DNA of 39,854 nucleotides from Acidobacteriota bacterium (GTDB lineage Bacteria > Acidobacteriota > Terriglobia > Terriglobales > Acidobacteriaceae). Made by a program: the position numbers and the translations under genes. Where the stretch lies: assembly GCA_003225455.1 (NCBI GenBank), contig QIAB01000034.1:24104-63957 (forward strand), in the 5' to 3' direction. The notes beneath the pieces were generated by a model, which was given only the letters and a program-made list of their open reading frames with translations, had not been told where the DNA came from and made no database searches. Numbering within the stretch: position 1 is the first letter of the stretch; every line of letters begins with the position of its first letter. Positions 1-8,394 of the stretch are shown in pieces.

Positions 1-80
1 TGATCATCGCGAGACACCACGAAAACCTCCGTCGCTTGGTCGCCGGAACCGAGCCGCGGTTTCAATGGAGGCGCGGATGA
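1..80 (+). CDS. plsY: PlsY C-terminus (acyl-phosphate:glycerol-3-phosphate acyltransferase), partial
   Basis: The reading frame open from base 3 to the TGA at 78-80 encodes a short tail containing RHHENLRRLVAGTEPRF. This matches the usual C-terminal end of PlsY, a polytopic membrane enzyme that transfers an acyl group from acyl phosphate to glycerol-3-phosphate. The stop overlaps the next start as ATGA (77-80), and plsY-gpsA is a common pair because GpsA makes the substrate of PlsY. Only about 25 residues are visible, so the call rests on the tail motif plus the neighbour. Confidence 0.72.
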   Translation, partial: IIARHHENLRRLVAGTEPRFQWRRG

Positions 81-1102
81 GCCGCATTGCGATCATTGGC
101 GCCGGCGCGTGGGGAACCGGGCTCTCCATCGTGCTCGGGCGCAAGGGAACGCACCAAGTCCGGCTTTGGGCGCTTGAAAAAGAAGTCCGAGATTCGATCT
201 CGTCCCGGCGGGTAAACGAACTTTTTCTTCCCGGCTATTCGATTCCCAACAGTGTCACTGTGACCGGCAGTCTCGATGAAGCTCTGCAAGCGGCCGAAAT
301 TGTAGTAAGCGTAATGCCGTCGCAGCACTGCCGCGGGCTTTTCGAGCAGATGCGGGCACACTTGCAGCCTGAGACGCTGATCGTCAGCGCAACCAAGGGC
401 CTGGAGGAGAAAACTTTCTTGCGCATGACGGAGGTTATTTCGCAGGTGATCGCCAAACATGGTGAATTTCAGCCACGCATGGGCGCGCTCAGCGGACCAT
501 CTTTTGCCAAGGAAGTCGCTCGCGGGGATCCCACTGCTATCACAATCGCCTCTAAAGATCCGGCGCTATCTGAAACCGTGCAGCGCGAGTTCAGTGACCC
601 GCGCTTCCGTGTCTACACCAATGATGATGTGGTCGGGGTTGAATTGGGTGGCGCACTCAAGAATATCGTCGCCATCGCGGCTGGAGTATGCGATGGCCTT
701 GGGCTGGGACACAATTCCGTCGCCGCGCTGATCACGCGGGGCCTAGCCGAGATCACACGCCTGGCTACAGCTTGCGGAGGACGCCCAGAAACTATGTCTG
801 GGCTGGCGGGCTTGGGGGATCTTGTGCTCACCTGCACCGGCGGGCTGTCACGCAATCGCAGCGTTGGAATGGAACTCGGACGCGGACGCAAACTATCTGA
901 CATCATTGCCGGCATGCATGGCATGGTTGCAGAAGGAGTCTTTACCACGCATGCGGCTCTGGGATTGGCTCGCAGCCGAGGCATCGAAATGCCAATCACT
1001 GAGCAGATGAATGCGATCCTGCATGAGGGCAAGTCGCCAAGCGATGCTATCCACGAACTGATGACGCGCACGGCAAAGAGCGAAGTGGCGTTGAGTGGGT
1101 AA
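77..1102 (+). CDS. gpsA: NAD(P)+-dependent glycerol-3-phosphate dehydrogenase
   Basis: Cytoplasmic enzyme that reduces dihydroxyacetone phosphate to sn-glycerol-3-phosphate for phospholipid synthesis. From the ATG at 77 it is 341 residues, normal for the family. The N-terminal Rossmann motif GAGAWGTGL is at 8-16, SATKG at 104-108, SGPSFAKEVA at 139-148, and the ALKN segment with the catalytic lysine (K195) opens the helical C-terminal domain, followed by ITRGLAEI. An ATG four codons upstream (65) is in frame, but the ATG at 77 overlaps the plsY stop as ATGA, the usual translational-coupling arrangement, so 77 is preferred. It converges on the gene that ends at 1107. Confidence 0.96.
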   Translation: MSRIAIIGAGAWGTGLSIVLGRKGTHQVRLWALEKEVRDSISSRRVNELFLPGYSIPNSVTVTGSLDEALQAAEIVVSVMPSQHCRGLFEQMRAHLQPETLIVSATKGLEEKTFLRMTEVISQVIAKHGEFQPRMGALSGPSFAKEVARGDPTAITIASKDPALSETVQREFSDPRFRVYTNDDVVGVELGGALKNIVAIAAGVCDGLGLGHNSVAALITRGLAEITRLATACGGRPETMSGLAGLGDLVLTCTGGLSRNRSVGMELGRGRKLSDIIAGMHGMVAEGVFTTHAALGLARSRGIEMPITEQMNAILHEGKSPSDAIHELMTRTAKSEVALSG

Positions 1103-1106
1103 CTGT

Positions 1107-1433
1107 TTAACTTTTGAGCCTTTCGAATCTTCCGATCTCCACCTCGGCCTGCGTCATTTCTTCGCATAATTGATCGATCTCTCCGTATTCGACCAAATTG
1201 TTGTCGCGAAACTGTTCGTAGGATTCCCGGGAGATCCAGAAATCTAGTGTCAGATACCGCCCGGGGTCGTTTGCATCGTGGGTCAGTTCGGTTCGGACGT
1301 ATCCTTCGCCTCGGCGGAAAAACTCGGCCCAAATTCCACCAGGACCGTATGTCTGCTCGAACATCCGCTCCATACCGGCTTTTGGCCGGAACTCCCAGAT
1401 GATCAAATACGCCCAAGCGTCGCCTGCCTGCAT
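1107..1433 (-). CDS. Small ABM-type (antibiotic biosynthesis monooxygenase-like) dimeric alpha-beta barrel protein
   Basis: The 108-residue product has the size and pattern of the ABM / dimeric ferredoxin-like barrel superfamily: an N-terminal strand (AYLIIWEFRPK), a helix (GMERMFEQTY), a central strand around RYLTLDFWIS and a following SYEQFRD helix. Members range from heme- or quinone-acting monooxygenases to uncharacterised stress proteins, so no substrate can be given. There is no signal peptide or membrane segment. It ends 4 bp from the gpsA stop and reads towards it, and has no obvious operon partner. The fold-level assignment is fairly sure; the function is not. Confidence 0.7.
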   Translation of the reverse strand: MQAGDAWAYLIIWEFRPKAGMERMFEQTYGPGGIWAEFFRRGEGYVRTELTHDANDPGRYLTLDFWISRESYEQFRDNNLVEYGEIDQLCEEMTQAEVEIGRFERLKS

Positions 1434-1515
1434 CGGTAGCTCCTATTCAGCTCTGGAAGGTGCAGAATTGTACAGTAGTGGGCCTGCTGCGTGGCGCTTT
1501 TGGCAAAATAGTTGA

Positions 1516-1959
1516 ATGAAGCTGCCTAAAACTTGCTCGGTGTTAATGCCGTTTCTAGTCGCGTCCTCATTCGTATGGCCGCAAGCTTGCCCGAAAGTGA
1601 CCTTCACGTCCGCAACCCAACAGACGATTCAGAATCTGGTTTATTCCGTAAATTGTCTAGTCGACGCTAGTGAACAGGCCCGATCAAGTCTGGCAGAGAG
1701 TTCGCAGCGAGCGTTGCTAGTTGAGGGTCTTCCAATCGAAGGCACGCAGCACACGCGTCCTTATCCGAACATTATGTTTGCGGTAATCGCGATGCCAGCT
1801 GGCGGCACGATGAAGATGTCGCTTGCAGCGCCAGACAATCCGGAAGCGCGGATTTTGTCATCCGCATCCGAGTGCAAAATCAAGATCAACCCCGACAATA
1901 CGATTGACGCACAGTGCGGAAGCACGCCGGGAACGCTATTTGTTGTGTTTCATCGTTGA
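1516..1959 (+). CDS. Hypothetical secreted protein
   Basis: 147 residues starting with a basic, then hydrophobic stretch (KLPKTCSVLMPFLVASSFVW) that looks like a Sec signal peptide. The predicted mature part carries four cysteines (in CPKV, NCLV, ECKI and QCGS), which could form disulfides outside the cytoplasm. I recognise no family. No strong ribosome binding site is visible before the ATG. It stands alone, divergent from the ABM gene and followed directly by a repeat-rich spacer. Codon use looks ordinary for the window. It could be a lineage-specific exported protein. Confidence 0.55.
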   Translation: MKLPKTCSVLMPFLVASSFVWPQACPKVTFTSATQQTIQNLVYSVNCLVDASEQARSSLAESSQRALLVEGLPIEGTQHTRPYPNIMFAVIAMPAGGTMKMSLAAPDNPEARILSSASECKIKINPDNTIDAQCGSTPGTLFVVFHR

Positions 1960-1960
1960 A

Positions 1961-2059
1961 GTAGCGCCGGCATTCTTGCTGGCAGTCCCGAGGCGCGTCT
2001 CGGCCTCGAAGAGGCGGGCGAGGACGCCCGCCCGACAGCCGCCGAGACGGCGGCGCTAC
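1961..2059. repeat. GC-rich intergenic palindromic element, GTAGCGCCGG...CGGCGCTAC family, copy 1
   Basis: It begins with GTAGCGCCGG, ends with CGGCGCTAC, and has inner GC-rich stems such as GCCGCC-GAGA-CGGCGGC. It starts two bases after the stop codon of the preceding gene, so its transcript would fold behind that gene. A second full member of the same family lies at 26815-26887. Confidence 0.7.
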
Positions 2060-2067
2060 TTTCCAGC
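2023..2067 (+). repeat. 45-bp exact direct repeat, copy 1
   Basis: The 45 bases from GACGCCCG to TTCCAGC recur without a mismatch at 2129-2173. The segment covers the right half of the GC-rich palindromic element plus its 3' flank, so a duplication of the element's right part is the simplest reading. Confidence 0.85.
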
Positions 2068-2117
2068 GCAGGCAAGAGCACCGGGCTTTTTAGGGCATGA
2101 ATATTCGGTGGTTTAAT

Positions 2118-2173
2118 GGGCGGGCGCGGACGCCCGCCCGACAGCCGCCGAGACGGCGGCGCTACTTTCCAGC
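2118..2173. repeat. Second, left-truncated copy of the GC-rich element (with the 45-bp repeat copy 2)
   Basis: A 9-bp perfect hairpin, GGGCGGGCG (2118-2126), loop CGGA, CGCCCGCCC (2131-2139), is followed by the same right half seen in copy 1. The GTAGCGCCGG left arm is missing. The rest of the 389-base gap 1960-2348 holds only this, copy 1 and the hairpin at 2213-2242. Confidence 0.75.
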
Positions 2174-2212
2174 CCTGAATAGTTGGTCGCAGTACTCACA
2201 GTCCTAAGTCAG

Positions 2213-2242
2213 ACGAAAGTGCGCCTGATGCGGTACTTTCGT
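2213..2242. promoter_or_regulatory. 8-bp inverted repeat upstream of the HD-GYP gene
   Basis: ACGAAAGT (2213-2220) and ACTTTCGT (2235-2242) form a perfect 8-bp inverted repeat with a 14-base spacer, about 107 bases before the start of the HD-GYP gene. It lies in non-repeat sequence and could be an operator or an RNA hairpin. No T-run follows, so it is not a terminator. Confidence 0.3.
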
Positions 2243-2348
2243 AATCGCAGTCCGCTATGATCCATGTCGCCGCGGTATCCAATACACAGTAAAATTTTAG
2301 GGAAGCTGCGAACTCGCGCGCCGCTCCCCACGGCGGTTTGGGGCGCCT

Positions 2349-4169
2349 TTGTCCTTCAAATTGCCTATCCCATCACGTATCCCCATTCTGTATGTAATTC
2401 TGGGTGTGCTCGTGGCCATCAGCGTGGTGCCGATGTATTTTTACTCCGGCCAAGTGGAATCTATCAACCGCGATCGCCTCATCACTAATGAGCGGCTGCT
2501 GCAGAACACCGTCACGCGCTCGCTCGCCGATGATATTTCGCAACACGAGCAAACTTTGCAGATGATGCTGTCCAATCTGTCCTCGGCCGTTCAGGTCACC
2601 AGCGGTGGAGATATTAGCGCAGAGCACGTGCAAGCGCCTGAGTTACGCGCCTTGCTGGAGAATTTTGTTTCGTCTTCGGATGATCTGGCCTACGCAACCT
2701 TGCTTAATTCTGAAGCCAAGGGAATCTCCGCCGGCCGCATTGCACCTGACGCCTTTCTGCAGCGCGAATTGGAGCGCGCGTATGCGGCTGCTCGTGAAGG
2801 CCGTGCCTACAACGGACAGGCACTCACCGTGGGCAGCGGAAAGGCGGCTCGCACCGTAGTTTTGGTTAGCGCGCCGGTAATGTATGCAGGACGTTTTCTG
2901 GGGATGATTGGCTCAGTAGTCGACTTGCAATTCCTGATCCGCCGCCTGCAAGAAATCAATCTTGGGGGGCTTACGCCTTATGTCGTCGACAGTCAAGGGC
3001 GTCTGGTTGCCGGCGCCACGCCGGATTACGCGACCGGGCAAGACATGACCAATCTGGAGATCGTCAAAAATTTCGTGGAGCAAGGCGGACAAGCACAGTT
3101 TGTGGCGGCGACCCGTGAGTTCAGCGTCAAGGATGGCAAGAACAGCGTAAAGATGCTGGGCACCTACAGCCCTGTTGGCAATTTGGATTGGGCGGTTGTC
3201 GTGCAGAAACCCCGGGCTGAAGCATATCGCGGTGTTTATGAAATGCAGCGCACAGCGCGGCTGCTCGCGCTGCTGGCGGTCTTACTCAGCATCGGCATCA
3301 GTATTTTTGCAGCCCGCCGCATAACCAACCCGCTGGAAGTTCTAACTGAGTCGAGCCACGCCATCGCGCGTGGGGATTTCTCGCAACGCGTCCATCTGAA
3401 GAGCCGCACGGAAATCGGTGAACTGGCGGCGACGTTCAACGTCATGTCTGAGGAGCTCGAGCAATTCGTCGAAGACCTTAAGCGCGCCGCGAATGAAAAC
3501 CGCGAGCTCTTCATGGGCTCGATTCAGATGCTCGCAGGCGCGGTCGACGAAAAAGATCCTTACACGCGCGGCCACTCCGACCGAGTGACGCGATATTCGG
3601 TAATGATTGCCCGCGAAATGGGACAACCCGAAGAGTTCCTCGAAATCGTACGGGTTTCTGCGCAACTGCACGATGTCGGCAAGATCGGCATTGAAGACCG
3701 AATTCTCAAAAAGCCGGGCGCGCTGACTGCAGAAGAATTCGACATCATGAAGACGCATACCAGCAAAGGCGCGCACATCCTGCGCCCGGTGGCGCAGTTG
3801 AAGGACATGATTCCGGGAATTGAACTGCATCACGAATCACTCGATGGCCGGGGCTACCCTCATGGCCTGAAGGGCGACGAGATTCCGCTTCTTCCGCGCA
3901 TCATCGCGGTCGCAGATACCTTCGATGCGCTTACTACGAATCGGCCTTATCAAGACGCGCGGGATGAGCAAGCGGCGCTACGCATCATTCATGATCTCTC
4001 CGGCAAACGGCTTGATCCCACAGCGGTTGCGGCGATCACTGCGATCTATCAGCGAGGCGAAATTCGCGTTCCGCGGCCTGTACTCCCGATGCAAGCCGTA
4101 CCCACGCCGCCCCTGCCCGAGATTGCAGCCAGCGCCGCCGCTGCCGGCGTAGAGACTACCCGAGTCTGA
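2349..4169 (+). CDS. Membrane HD-GYP cyclic-di-GMP phosphodiesterase with extracytoplasmic sensor and HAMP
   Basis: The 606-residue protein has a TM helix (about 12-33), an extracytoplasmic sensor of Cache type (about 40-300), a second TM helix (about 304-322), a HAMP linker (323-376) and a C-terminal HD-GYP domain. The catalytic set is visible: GHSDRV near 405, HDVGKIGI with H441 and D442, HTSKGAHIL, LHHESLDGRGYP with G502-Y503-P504. HD-GYP enzymes hydrolyse c-di-GMP to pGpG or GMP, so a periplasmic signal probably lowers c-di-GMP. No receiver domain is present. The start is TTG at 2349, preceded by a GGGG stretch; no in-frame ATG exists before TM1. The PilZ domain of the cellulose synthase in this window is a plausible downstream reader of the same messenger. 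Confidence 0.92.
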   Translation: MSFKLPIPSRIPILYVILGVLVAISVVPMYFYSGQVESINRDRLITNERLLQNTVTRSLADDISQHEQTLQMMLSNLSSAVQVTSGGDISAEHVQAPELRALLENFVSSSDDLAYATLLNSEAKGISAGRIAPDAFLQRELERAYAAAREGRAYNGQALTVGSGKAARTVVLVSAPVMYAGRFLGMIGSVVDLQFLIRRLQEINLGGLTPYVVDSQGRLVAGATPDYATGQDMTNLEIVKNFVEQGGQAQFVAATREFSVKDGKNSVKMLGTYSPVGNLDWAVVVQKPRAEAYRGVYEMQRTARLLALLAVLLSIGISIFAARRITNPLEVLTESSHAIARGDFSQRVHLKSRTEIGELAATFNVMSEELEQFVEDLKRAANENRELFMGSIQMLAGAVDEKDPYTRGHSDRVTRYSVMIAREMGQPEEFLEIVRVSAQLHDVGKIGIEDRILKKPGALTAEEFDIMKTHTSKGAHILRPVAQLKDMIPGIELHHESLDGRGYPHGLKGDEIPLLPRIIAVADTFDALTTNRPYQDARDEQAALRIIHDLSGKRLDPTAVAAITAIYQRGEIRVPRPVLPMQAVPTPPLPEIAASAAAAGVETTRV

Positions 4170-4235
4170 TCGTTCCTGCGCCTCCGGCTTGAGGTTCCCC
4201 GAGAGTCGATCGCGAAACCCAGCCTTCCTGAACGC

Positions 4236-4241
4236 TATAAT
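4236..4241 (+). promoter_or_regulatory. Possible -10 box of the ftsY promoter
   Basis: A perfect TATAAT sits 31 bases before the ftsY ATG in the 103-base gap behind the HD-GYP gene. No convincing -35 box is seen at the usual 17-bp distance, so the site is tentative. Confidence 0.3.
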
Positions 4242-4272
4242 CAGAAATTGAAACTGTTCCTCATCAATTCTC

Positions 4273-5229
4273 ATGATTCAAACTCTCTTTGGCAGTCTGG
4301 ACGAACAACAAAAGCCGAGCTTTCTCGATCGCATGAAGGAAGCGGTTACTCGTACCCGCGAAAACCTGAGCGACCGCATCGAGGAAGTGGTCGCGTTCAG
4401 CAAGGAAATTGATCGCGCCACGCTTGATGATCTGGAAGCCACCCTCATCGGCGCCGACCTCGGCACGAGTACAACTCACGAGGTGCTCAGCAAGCTGCGG
4501 GAGAAGGCAGATCGAAAGCAGATCAAGAATGTCGATGAACTTAAGCGGCTCCTGAAAGAAGAATTGCTGGCAATTTTGGCTGCAGCGAACAGCCAGCCGG
4601 TGCAGAAAGTGGACGGAACTCCAGAGGTAATTCTGCTTGTCGGTGTAAACGGAACCGGCAAGACGACGACCATCGGTAAGCTGGCTCAGGTCTTCCGGTC
4701 CCAAGGCAAAACTGTCCTGCTCTGCGCCGCGGACACATTTCGCGCGGCTGCAATCGAACAGCTTGAAATCTGGGGAGAACGCACCGGAACGGAAGTGATC
4801 CGCACTAAAGCAGGGGGAGATCCCTCCGCCGTCCTGTTCGATGCGTTGCAAGCCGCTTCTGCCCGTCAGACAGACTACGTAATCGTGGACACGGCGGGGC
4901 GTTTGCATACGAAGACGAATCTGATGGCAGAATTGGAGAAAATGCGGAGGACGGCGCAGCGTATCATTCCTGGCGCGCCGCACGAAACGTTGCTGGTGAT
5001 GGATGCCACCACTGGCCAGAACGGATTGCAACAGGCGCGGTTGTTTACCGAGTCTGCCGGCGTCACCGGAATCGTTTTAGCTAAGCTGGACGGCACCGCC
5101 AAAGGCGGCGTAGTGGTCGCCATCTCGCGTGAGTTGGGTTTGCCAGTCCGCTATGTCGGCGTGGGAGAAAAACCCGGTGACCTGCTGCCGTTTGATGCCA
5201 GGGATTTTGTGGATTCGTTATTTGCCTGA
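4273..5229 (+). CDS. ftsY: Signal recognition particle receptor FtsY
   Basis: SRP receptor GTPase that docks SRP-ribosome complexes at the membrane translocon. At 318 residues it is a short form: the helical N domain begins within about 25 residues and the long acidic A domain of E. coli FtsY is absent, as in many non-enteric bacteria. The G domain shows [10 protein letters not shown] (124-133), DTFRAAA, DTAGR (206-210) and [10 protein letters not shown] near 270. The C-terminus, [13 protein letters not shown], is typical. It is followed at 26 bases by the 67-codon gene and then ribD, probably one operon. Confidence 0.97.
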   Translation: MIQTLFGSLDEQQKPSFLDRMKEAVTRTRENLSDRIEEVVAFSKEIDRATLDDLEATLIGADLGTSTTHEVLSKLREKADRKQIKNVDELKRLLKEELLAILAAANSQPVQKVDGTPEVILLVGVNGTGKTTTIGKLAQVFRSQGKTVLLCAADTFRAAAIEQLEIWGERTGTEVIRTKAGGDPSAVLFDALQAASARQTDYVIVDTAGRLHTKTNLMAELEKMRRTAQRIIPGAPHETLLVMDATTGQNGLQQARLFTESAGVTGIVLAKLDGTAKGGVVVAISRELGLPVRYVGVGEKPGDLLPFDARDFVDSLFA

Positions 5230-5255
5230 GACGTCCTTCGTGGAACAATGAGATT

Positions 5256-5459
5256 GTGAGTATACCCAGTGCAGGATATCGTTTGCTGCAGAGCTTAAAA
5301 GACCTGCTGAAGCGACTGCGACGTAAGCCACAGCCGCCGGGCGATCCATATGCCAATAAGTTTGCTCCCGTTCGTCGCGGCCCAAAAGGGCGTAGCGGCG
5401 CTGCGGTGGCCGAACCTGAAGATGATTCCTACCGCTCCTTCCCGCCGCGCTCGCGCTAA
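5256..5459 (+). CDS. Small basic protein of unknown function between ftsY and ribD
   Basis: 67 residues from a GTG start. The N-terminal half is an amphipathic basic helix (RLLQSLKDLLKRLRRK); the rest is proline- and arginine-rich and ends in RSFPPRSR. It lies 26 bases after ftsY and 52 before ribD on the same strand, which supports a real operon member. No family is recognised. The composition suggests a nucleic-acid or membrane-surface binding peptide, but that is inference. Confidence 0.5.
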   Translation: MSIPSAGYRLLQSLKDLLKRLRRKPQPPGDPYANKFAPVRRGPKGRSGAAVAEPEDDSYRSFPPRSR

Positions 5460-5511
5460 ATCAGACCAGTCTGTGCCTGTGTATCCCGTGTGGTGAAATA
5501 ATGCATAGCTC

Positions 5512-6681
5512 GTGACTACTCAGGCTCAGACCGATGAAACATTTCTTCGCCACTCTCTGGAGTTGGCGCGCAAGGGCGTTGGGCTGACTTCACCGAATCC
5601 TTGTGTTGGCGCGGTCGTTGTGGATACCAACGGTGAAATTGCCGGCGAAGGCTTTCACACCTACGAGGGTGTCAAACACGCGGAAGTGCTGGCGTTGGAA
5701 CGAGCAGGCGAACGAGCTCGCGGCGCAACGTTATACATCAACCTCGAACCCTGCTCGCACCTGGGCCGCACCGGCCCGTGCGCCGACGCTTTGATTGCCG
5801 CGGGAATCCGACGCGTGGTTGCTTGTATGGAGGATCCCAATCCGGCGGTGAGCGGCAAAGGATTCCAACGGCTCCGGGATGCTGGAATCGCGGTTACCTC
5901 GGGGATTTTCGAAGAAGAGGCCCGCGCGCTGAACGAATGGTTCGCGAAGTACATCCGGCGGCACACGCCTCTGATTACGCTGAAGGCTGCGATGACTCTC
6001 GATGGAAAAATCGCTCCGCCTGCTGCCGAGTCGCACACCCCGACGGCGCTCGGCGCAGGTAGCGGAACGAGCGGTTGGATAACCAGCGAAGCTGCCCGTG
6101 ACCACGCGCACGAACTGCGGCACCAGCACGATGCGATTATGGTTGGCGTAGGTACCATCATTGCTGATGATCCTCTACTCACGGATCGTAGCGGGGGCGC
6201 GCGGCGGCGGCCGCTGCTGCGGGTGATTCTGGATTCGCGGCTGCGTCTACCCCTCCACTCGCGAATGGCTCAGTCTGCGAGGAATGATGTACTTGTGCTT
6301 TGCTCATTCGCAGAAGAAAAACGAAAACAGCAGCTTCAGCAGCACGGTATTCGTGTGCAGCAGATTGCAGCCGGCAATCGTGACAGCCGTCCCGACCTGG
6401 CCGCAGTCGCGCGCTGCCTTGGCCAAATGGAGATTACAAGCCTCTTAATCGAAGGCGGCGCGATGGTGAACTGGGCTGCGCTGGCTTCGGGCATTGTCGA
6501 CAAAGTATTTCTCTGTTACGCGCCCAAAATTCTCGCGGGAACTGGCTCGGTGCCGTTCGCTCGCGGTGAAGGATTCGCGCGCATCAGCGATGCGGCTTAC
6601 GTGCGCTCAATTAGGTTGCACCGTTTCGGAGAAGACTTCGCGGTGGAGGGGTATTTGAGAGATCCGTATGCTGGCATTTAG
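5512..6681 (+). CDS. ribD: Bifunctional riboflavin biosynthesis protein RibD (deaminase/reductase)
   Basis: Carries out the deamination and the side-chain reduction that follow GTP cyclohydrolase II in riboflavin synthesis. The N-terminal cytidine-deaminase-like domain has the zinc ligands H56 (in HAEV with the catalytic E58), C81 (PCSHLGRTGPC) and C90. The C-terminal reductase domain starts near 155 with LITLKAAMTLDGKIA and contains VGVGTIIADDPLLT and LLIEGGA. 389 residues is normal. The start is GTG at 5512, as an in-frame stop lies just upstream. ribE follows after a 275-base repeat-containing gap and ribF is far away at 33.8 kb, so the pathway is scattered. No FMN riboswitch is apparent. 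Confidence 0.95.
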   Translation: MTTQAQTDETFLRHSLELARKGVGLTSPNPCVGAVVVDTNGEIAGEGFHTYEGVKHAEVLALERAGERARGATLYINLEPCSHLGRTGPCADALIAAGIRRVVACMEDPNPAVSGKGFQRLRDAGIAVTSGIFEEEARALNEWFAKYIRRHTPLITLKAAMTLDGKIAPPAAESHTPTALGAGSGTSGWITSEAARDHAHELRHQHDAIMVGVGTIIADDPLLTDRSGGARRRPLLRVILDSRLRLPLHSRMAQSARNDVLVLCSFAEEKRKQQLQQHGIRVQQIAAGNRDSRPDLAAVARCLGQMEITSLLIEGGAMVNWAALASGIVDKVFLCYAPKILAGTGSVPFARGEGFARISDAAYVRSIRLHRFGEDFAVEGYLRDPYAGI

Positions 6682-6858
6682 CAATTTGCACTTAGCGCTT
6701 AATCGGCGGGTTTTGGAATCTGCACCGAGCCACTGGCTGGCTGAATGCTAGGTGCTAGTGTCGGTCTCGCAATTTGGCGGCATGAATTCCAAGGCCAATC
6801 GCGACCTGCCGCGAATTCACCCAGCGGCTGAAGCCGTCATTCCTTTGACGGAACTTAC

Positions 6859-6878
6859 GGCGCGCCTGAAGGCGCGCC
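6859..6878. repeat. GGCGCGCC hairpin in the ribD-ribE gap
   Basis: GGCGCGCC, loop TGAA, GGCGCGCC gives an 8-bp perfect stem. A second small stem (CGGCT-GA-AGCCG) lies about 35 bases before it. Such 'gene-product-like' palindromes recur in other spacers of the window. It might weaken transcription into ribE, but there is no T-run. Confidence 0.5.
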
Positions 6879-6956
6879 CTTTCAAATCGTTTCTAGCTTA
6901 TGGAGCGAAGTCTTGGCACGCGACACTAACTGCTAAATGCTATCCTCACGTATCCC

Positions 6957-7598
6957 ATGTTCACCGGCATTATCGAAGAGATTGGGCGCGTCGCCCGCAT
7001 TGAACAGCGGGGAGAGAACCGCCGCATCACCGTTGAAGCGAAGCATGCTCCGAAAGAGCTGCGTACAGGCGATAGTATCGCCGTGAGTGGGGTGTGCCTT
7101 ACTGCCCTCAATATTAAGGCGAAATTATTTTCCGCTGACCTTGCCCCTGAAACGTGGGCGCGCACCTCTTTCCCTCGCATTCGCAAAGGGGCGCTGGTGA
7201 ATCTTGAGTTGCCGATGAAGGCCGACGGCCGATTTGGCGGCCACATCGTTCAGGGCCACGTCGACGGAGTCGGCAAGTTGATTGCACTTGAGCGCATTGC
7301 TGATTCTGAGAATTGGTGGTTGCGAATTGAGCTTCCCTCGGAAGTTGCAAGATACATAGTTGAGAAAGGCTCTATTTGCGTCGAGGGGATCAGCCTGACA
7401 GTGGCCAAGCTCGAAGGGAATTGCTGCACGGTTGCAATCGTTCCGCATACCGTAGAGATGACGAACCTGAAATCCCTGCGGCCGGGAGATCCGGTGAATC
7501 TCGAAGCCGACGTTATTGCGAAATATGTAGAAAAGATGATGCGCGACCGCTCCAGCACCTCGATCACGCTGGAAAGGCTCGTCAGTCAAGGCTTCTAA
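6957..7598 (+). CDS. ribE: Riboflavin synthase alpha chain
   Basis: Dismutates two 6,7-dimethyl-8-ribityllumazines into riboflavin and a pyrimidinedione. The 213-residue protein shows the internal duplication of the family: the first barrel starts MFTGIIEEIG, the second begins at GGHIVQGHVDGVG. SGVCLTAL and EGISLTVA are the paired ligand-binding segments. The ATG at 6957 is fixed by the conserved MFTGI start. The TAA stop (7596-7598) overlaps the stop of the convergent ABC ATPase gene on the other strand through the sequence CTAA. The enzyme is also known as RibC or RibE depending on the organism. Confidence 0.96.
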   Translation: MFTGIIEEIGRVARIEQRGENRRITVEAKHAPKELRTGDSIAVSGVCLTALNIKAKLFSADLAPETWARTSFPRIRKGALVNLELPMKADGRFGGHIVQGHVDGVGKLIALERIADSENWWLRIELPSEVARYIVEKGSICVEGISLTVAKLEGNCCTVAIVPHTVEMTNLKSLRPGDPVNLEADVIAKYVEKMMRDRSSTSITLERLVSQGF

Positions 7599-8365
7599 GC
7601 TTCCAGGCTCAATTCATCAAGTTTGAGAAATTCCTGCACTATAGGTTCGTCACATTTCTCCATCTCGGGGTAGGTGCCAAAGAATAGAACTTTTGCTTCA
7701 TGAAGAAAGACGATTCGATCAGCTAATTTCTTTGCCAAGCGCATGTCGTGGGTTACAACCACGCTGGTAAGGCCCAGCTGCAGCTTCAGCCGCTTGATCA
7801 GGTCGCCCAGCAACTGCGCCATGAGGGGATCGACCATAGTGGTCGGCTCGTCATAGAGAACGCATTCTGGCTGCGCTGCCAATGCGCGAGCGATTGCCAC
7901 CGAACGTTTCATGCCAGTGGAAAGTTCCGCAGGAAATAGGTCGCGCATTTCCTTCACACCCACCATTTCGAGCAAACCATCTACGATCTGAAAGATTTGA
8001 TCCTCGGAGAGCTCGCCGCGCTCGCGCAGGGGAAAGGCCACGTTTTCCCGGACGGTGAGTGAATCGAACAACGCCCCGTTCTGAAACACCATGGTGACTT
8101 TTTTCCGGATACGTTCCAGATCCTCCTCGAGGAAATCTGTAATGTCTTCGAACGCTACGATCACACGACCCGAATCGGGCTTCATAAATCCCATGATGTG
8201 ATGCAGCGCGACGGACTTCCCTACTCCGCTTCTTCCTAGGATGCACACCATTTCTTTGGGCATAACATTGAAGCTGACGTGATCCAGTACATGATTGTCC
8301 CCGAATGATTTGGAGACATCTTTGAACTCGATATATGGAGCTTGCGGATGTCCGTTCGTTCCCAT
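7595..8365 (-). CDS. MlaF-like ABC transporter ATP-binding protein (orphan)
   Basis: A 256-residue ABC ATPase: Walker A GRSGVGKS (44-51), Q-loop VFQNGALFD with Q95, signature LSTGMKR (148-154), Walker B CVLYDEP (168-174) and H-loop H206. The Q-loop wording and the VLYDEPTTMVDP segment resemble MlaF/Ttg2A-type ATPases, which drive phospholipid transport with an MlaE permease and MlaD MCE protein. The signature has T and K where LSGGM(A/R) is usual. No permease or MCE gene lies next to it; it follows mobA by 29 bases, so its membrane partner must be elsewhere. Lipid transport is family inference. Confidence 0.82.
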   Translation of the reverse strand: MGTNGHPQAPYIEFKDVSKSFGDNHVLDHVSFNVMPKEMVCILGRSGVGKSVALHHIMGFMKPDSGRVIVAFEDITDFLEEDLERIRKKVTMVFQNGALFDSLTVRENVAFPLRERGELSEDQIFQIVDGLLEMVGVKEMRDLFPAELSTGMKRSVAIARALAAQPECVLYDEPTTMVDPLMAQLLGDLIKRLKLQLGLTSVVVTHDMRLAKKLADRIVFLHEAKVLFFGTYPEMEKCDEPIVQEFLKLDELSLEA

Positions 8366-8394
8366 GACTGGAGTAAGCAGCTAGTGCAAATTTA

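Noticed and set aside
613-1416. 267-codon minus-strand ORF
   Set aside because: Antisense to gpsA and out of frame with the ABM gene; low-complexity translation typical of a shadow frame.
1961-2173. CRISPR-like array
   Set aside because: Only two copies of the 45-bp unit, no regular spacers and no cas genes; it is a palindromic repeat family.
5460-5511. FMN riboswitch before ribD
   Set aside because: The gap is only 52 bases and has no RFN-like conserved segments.
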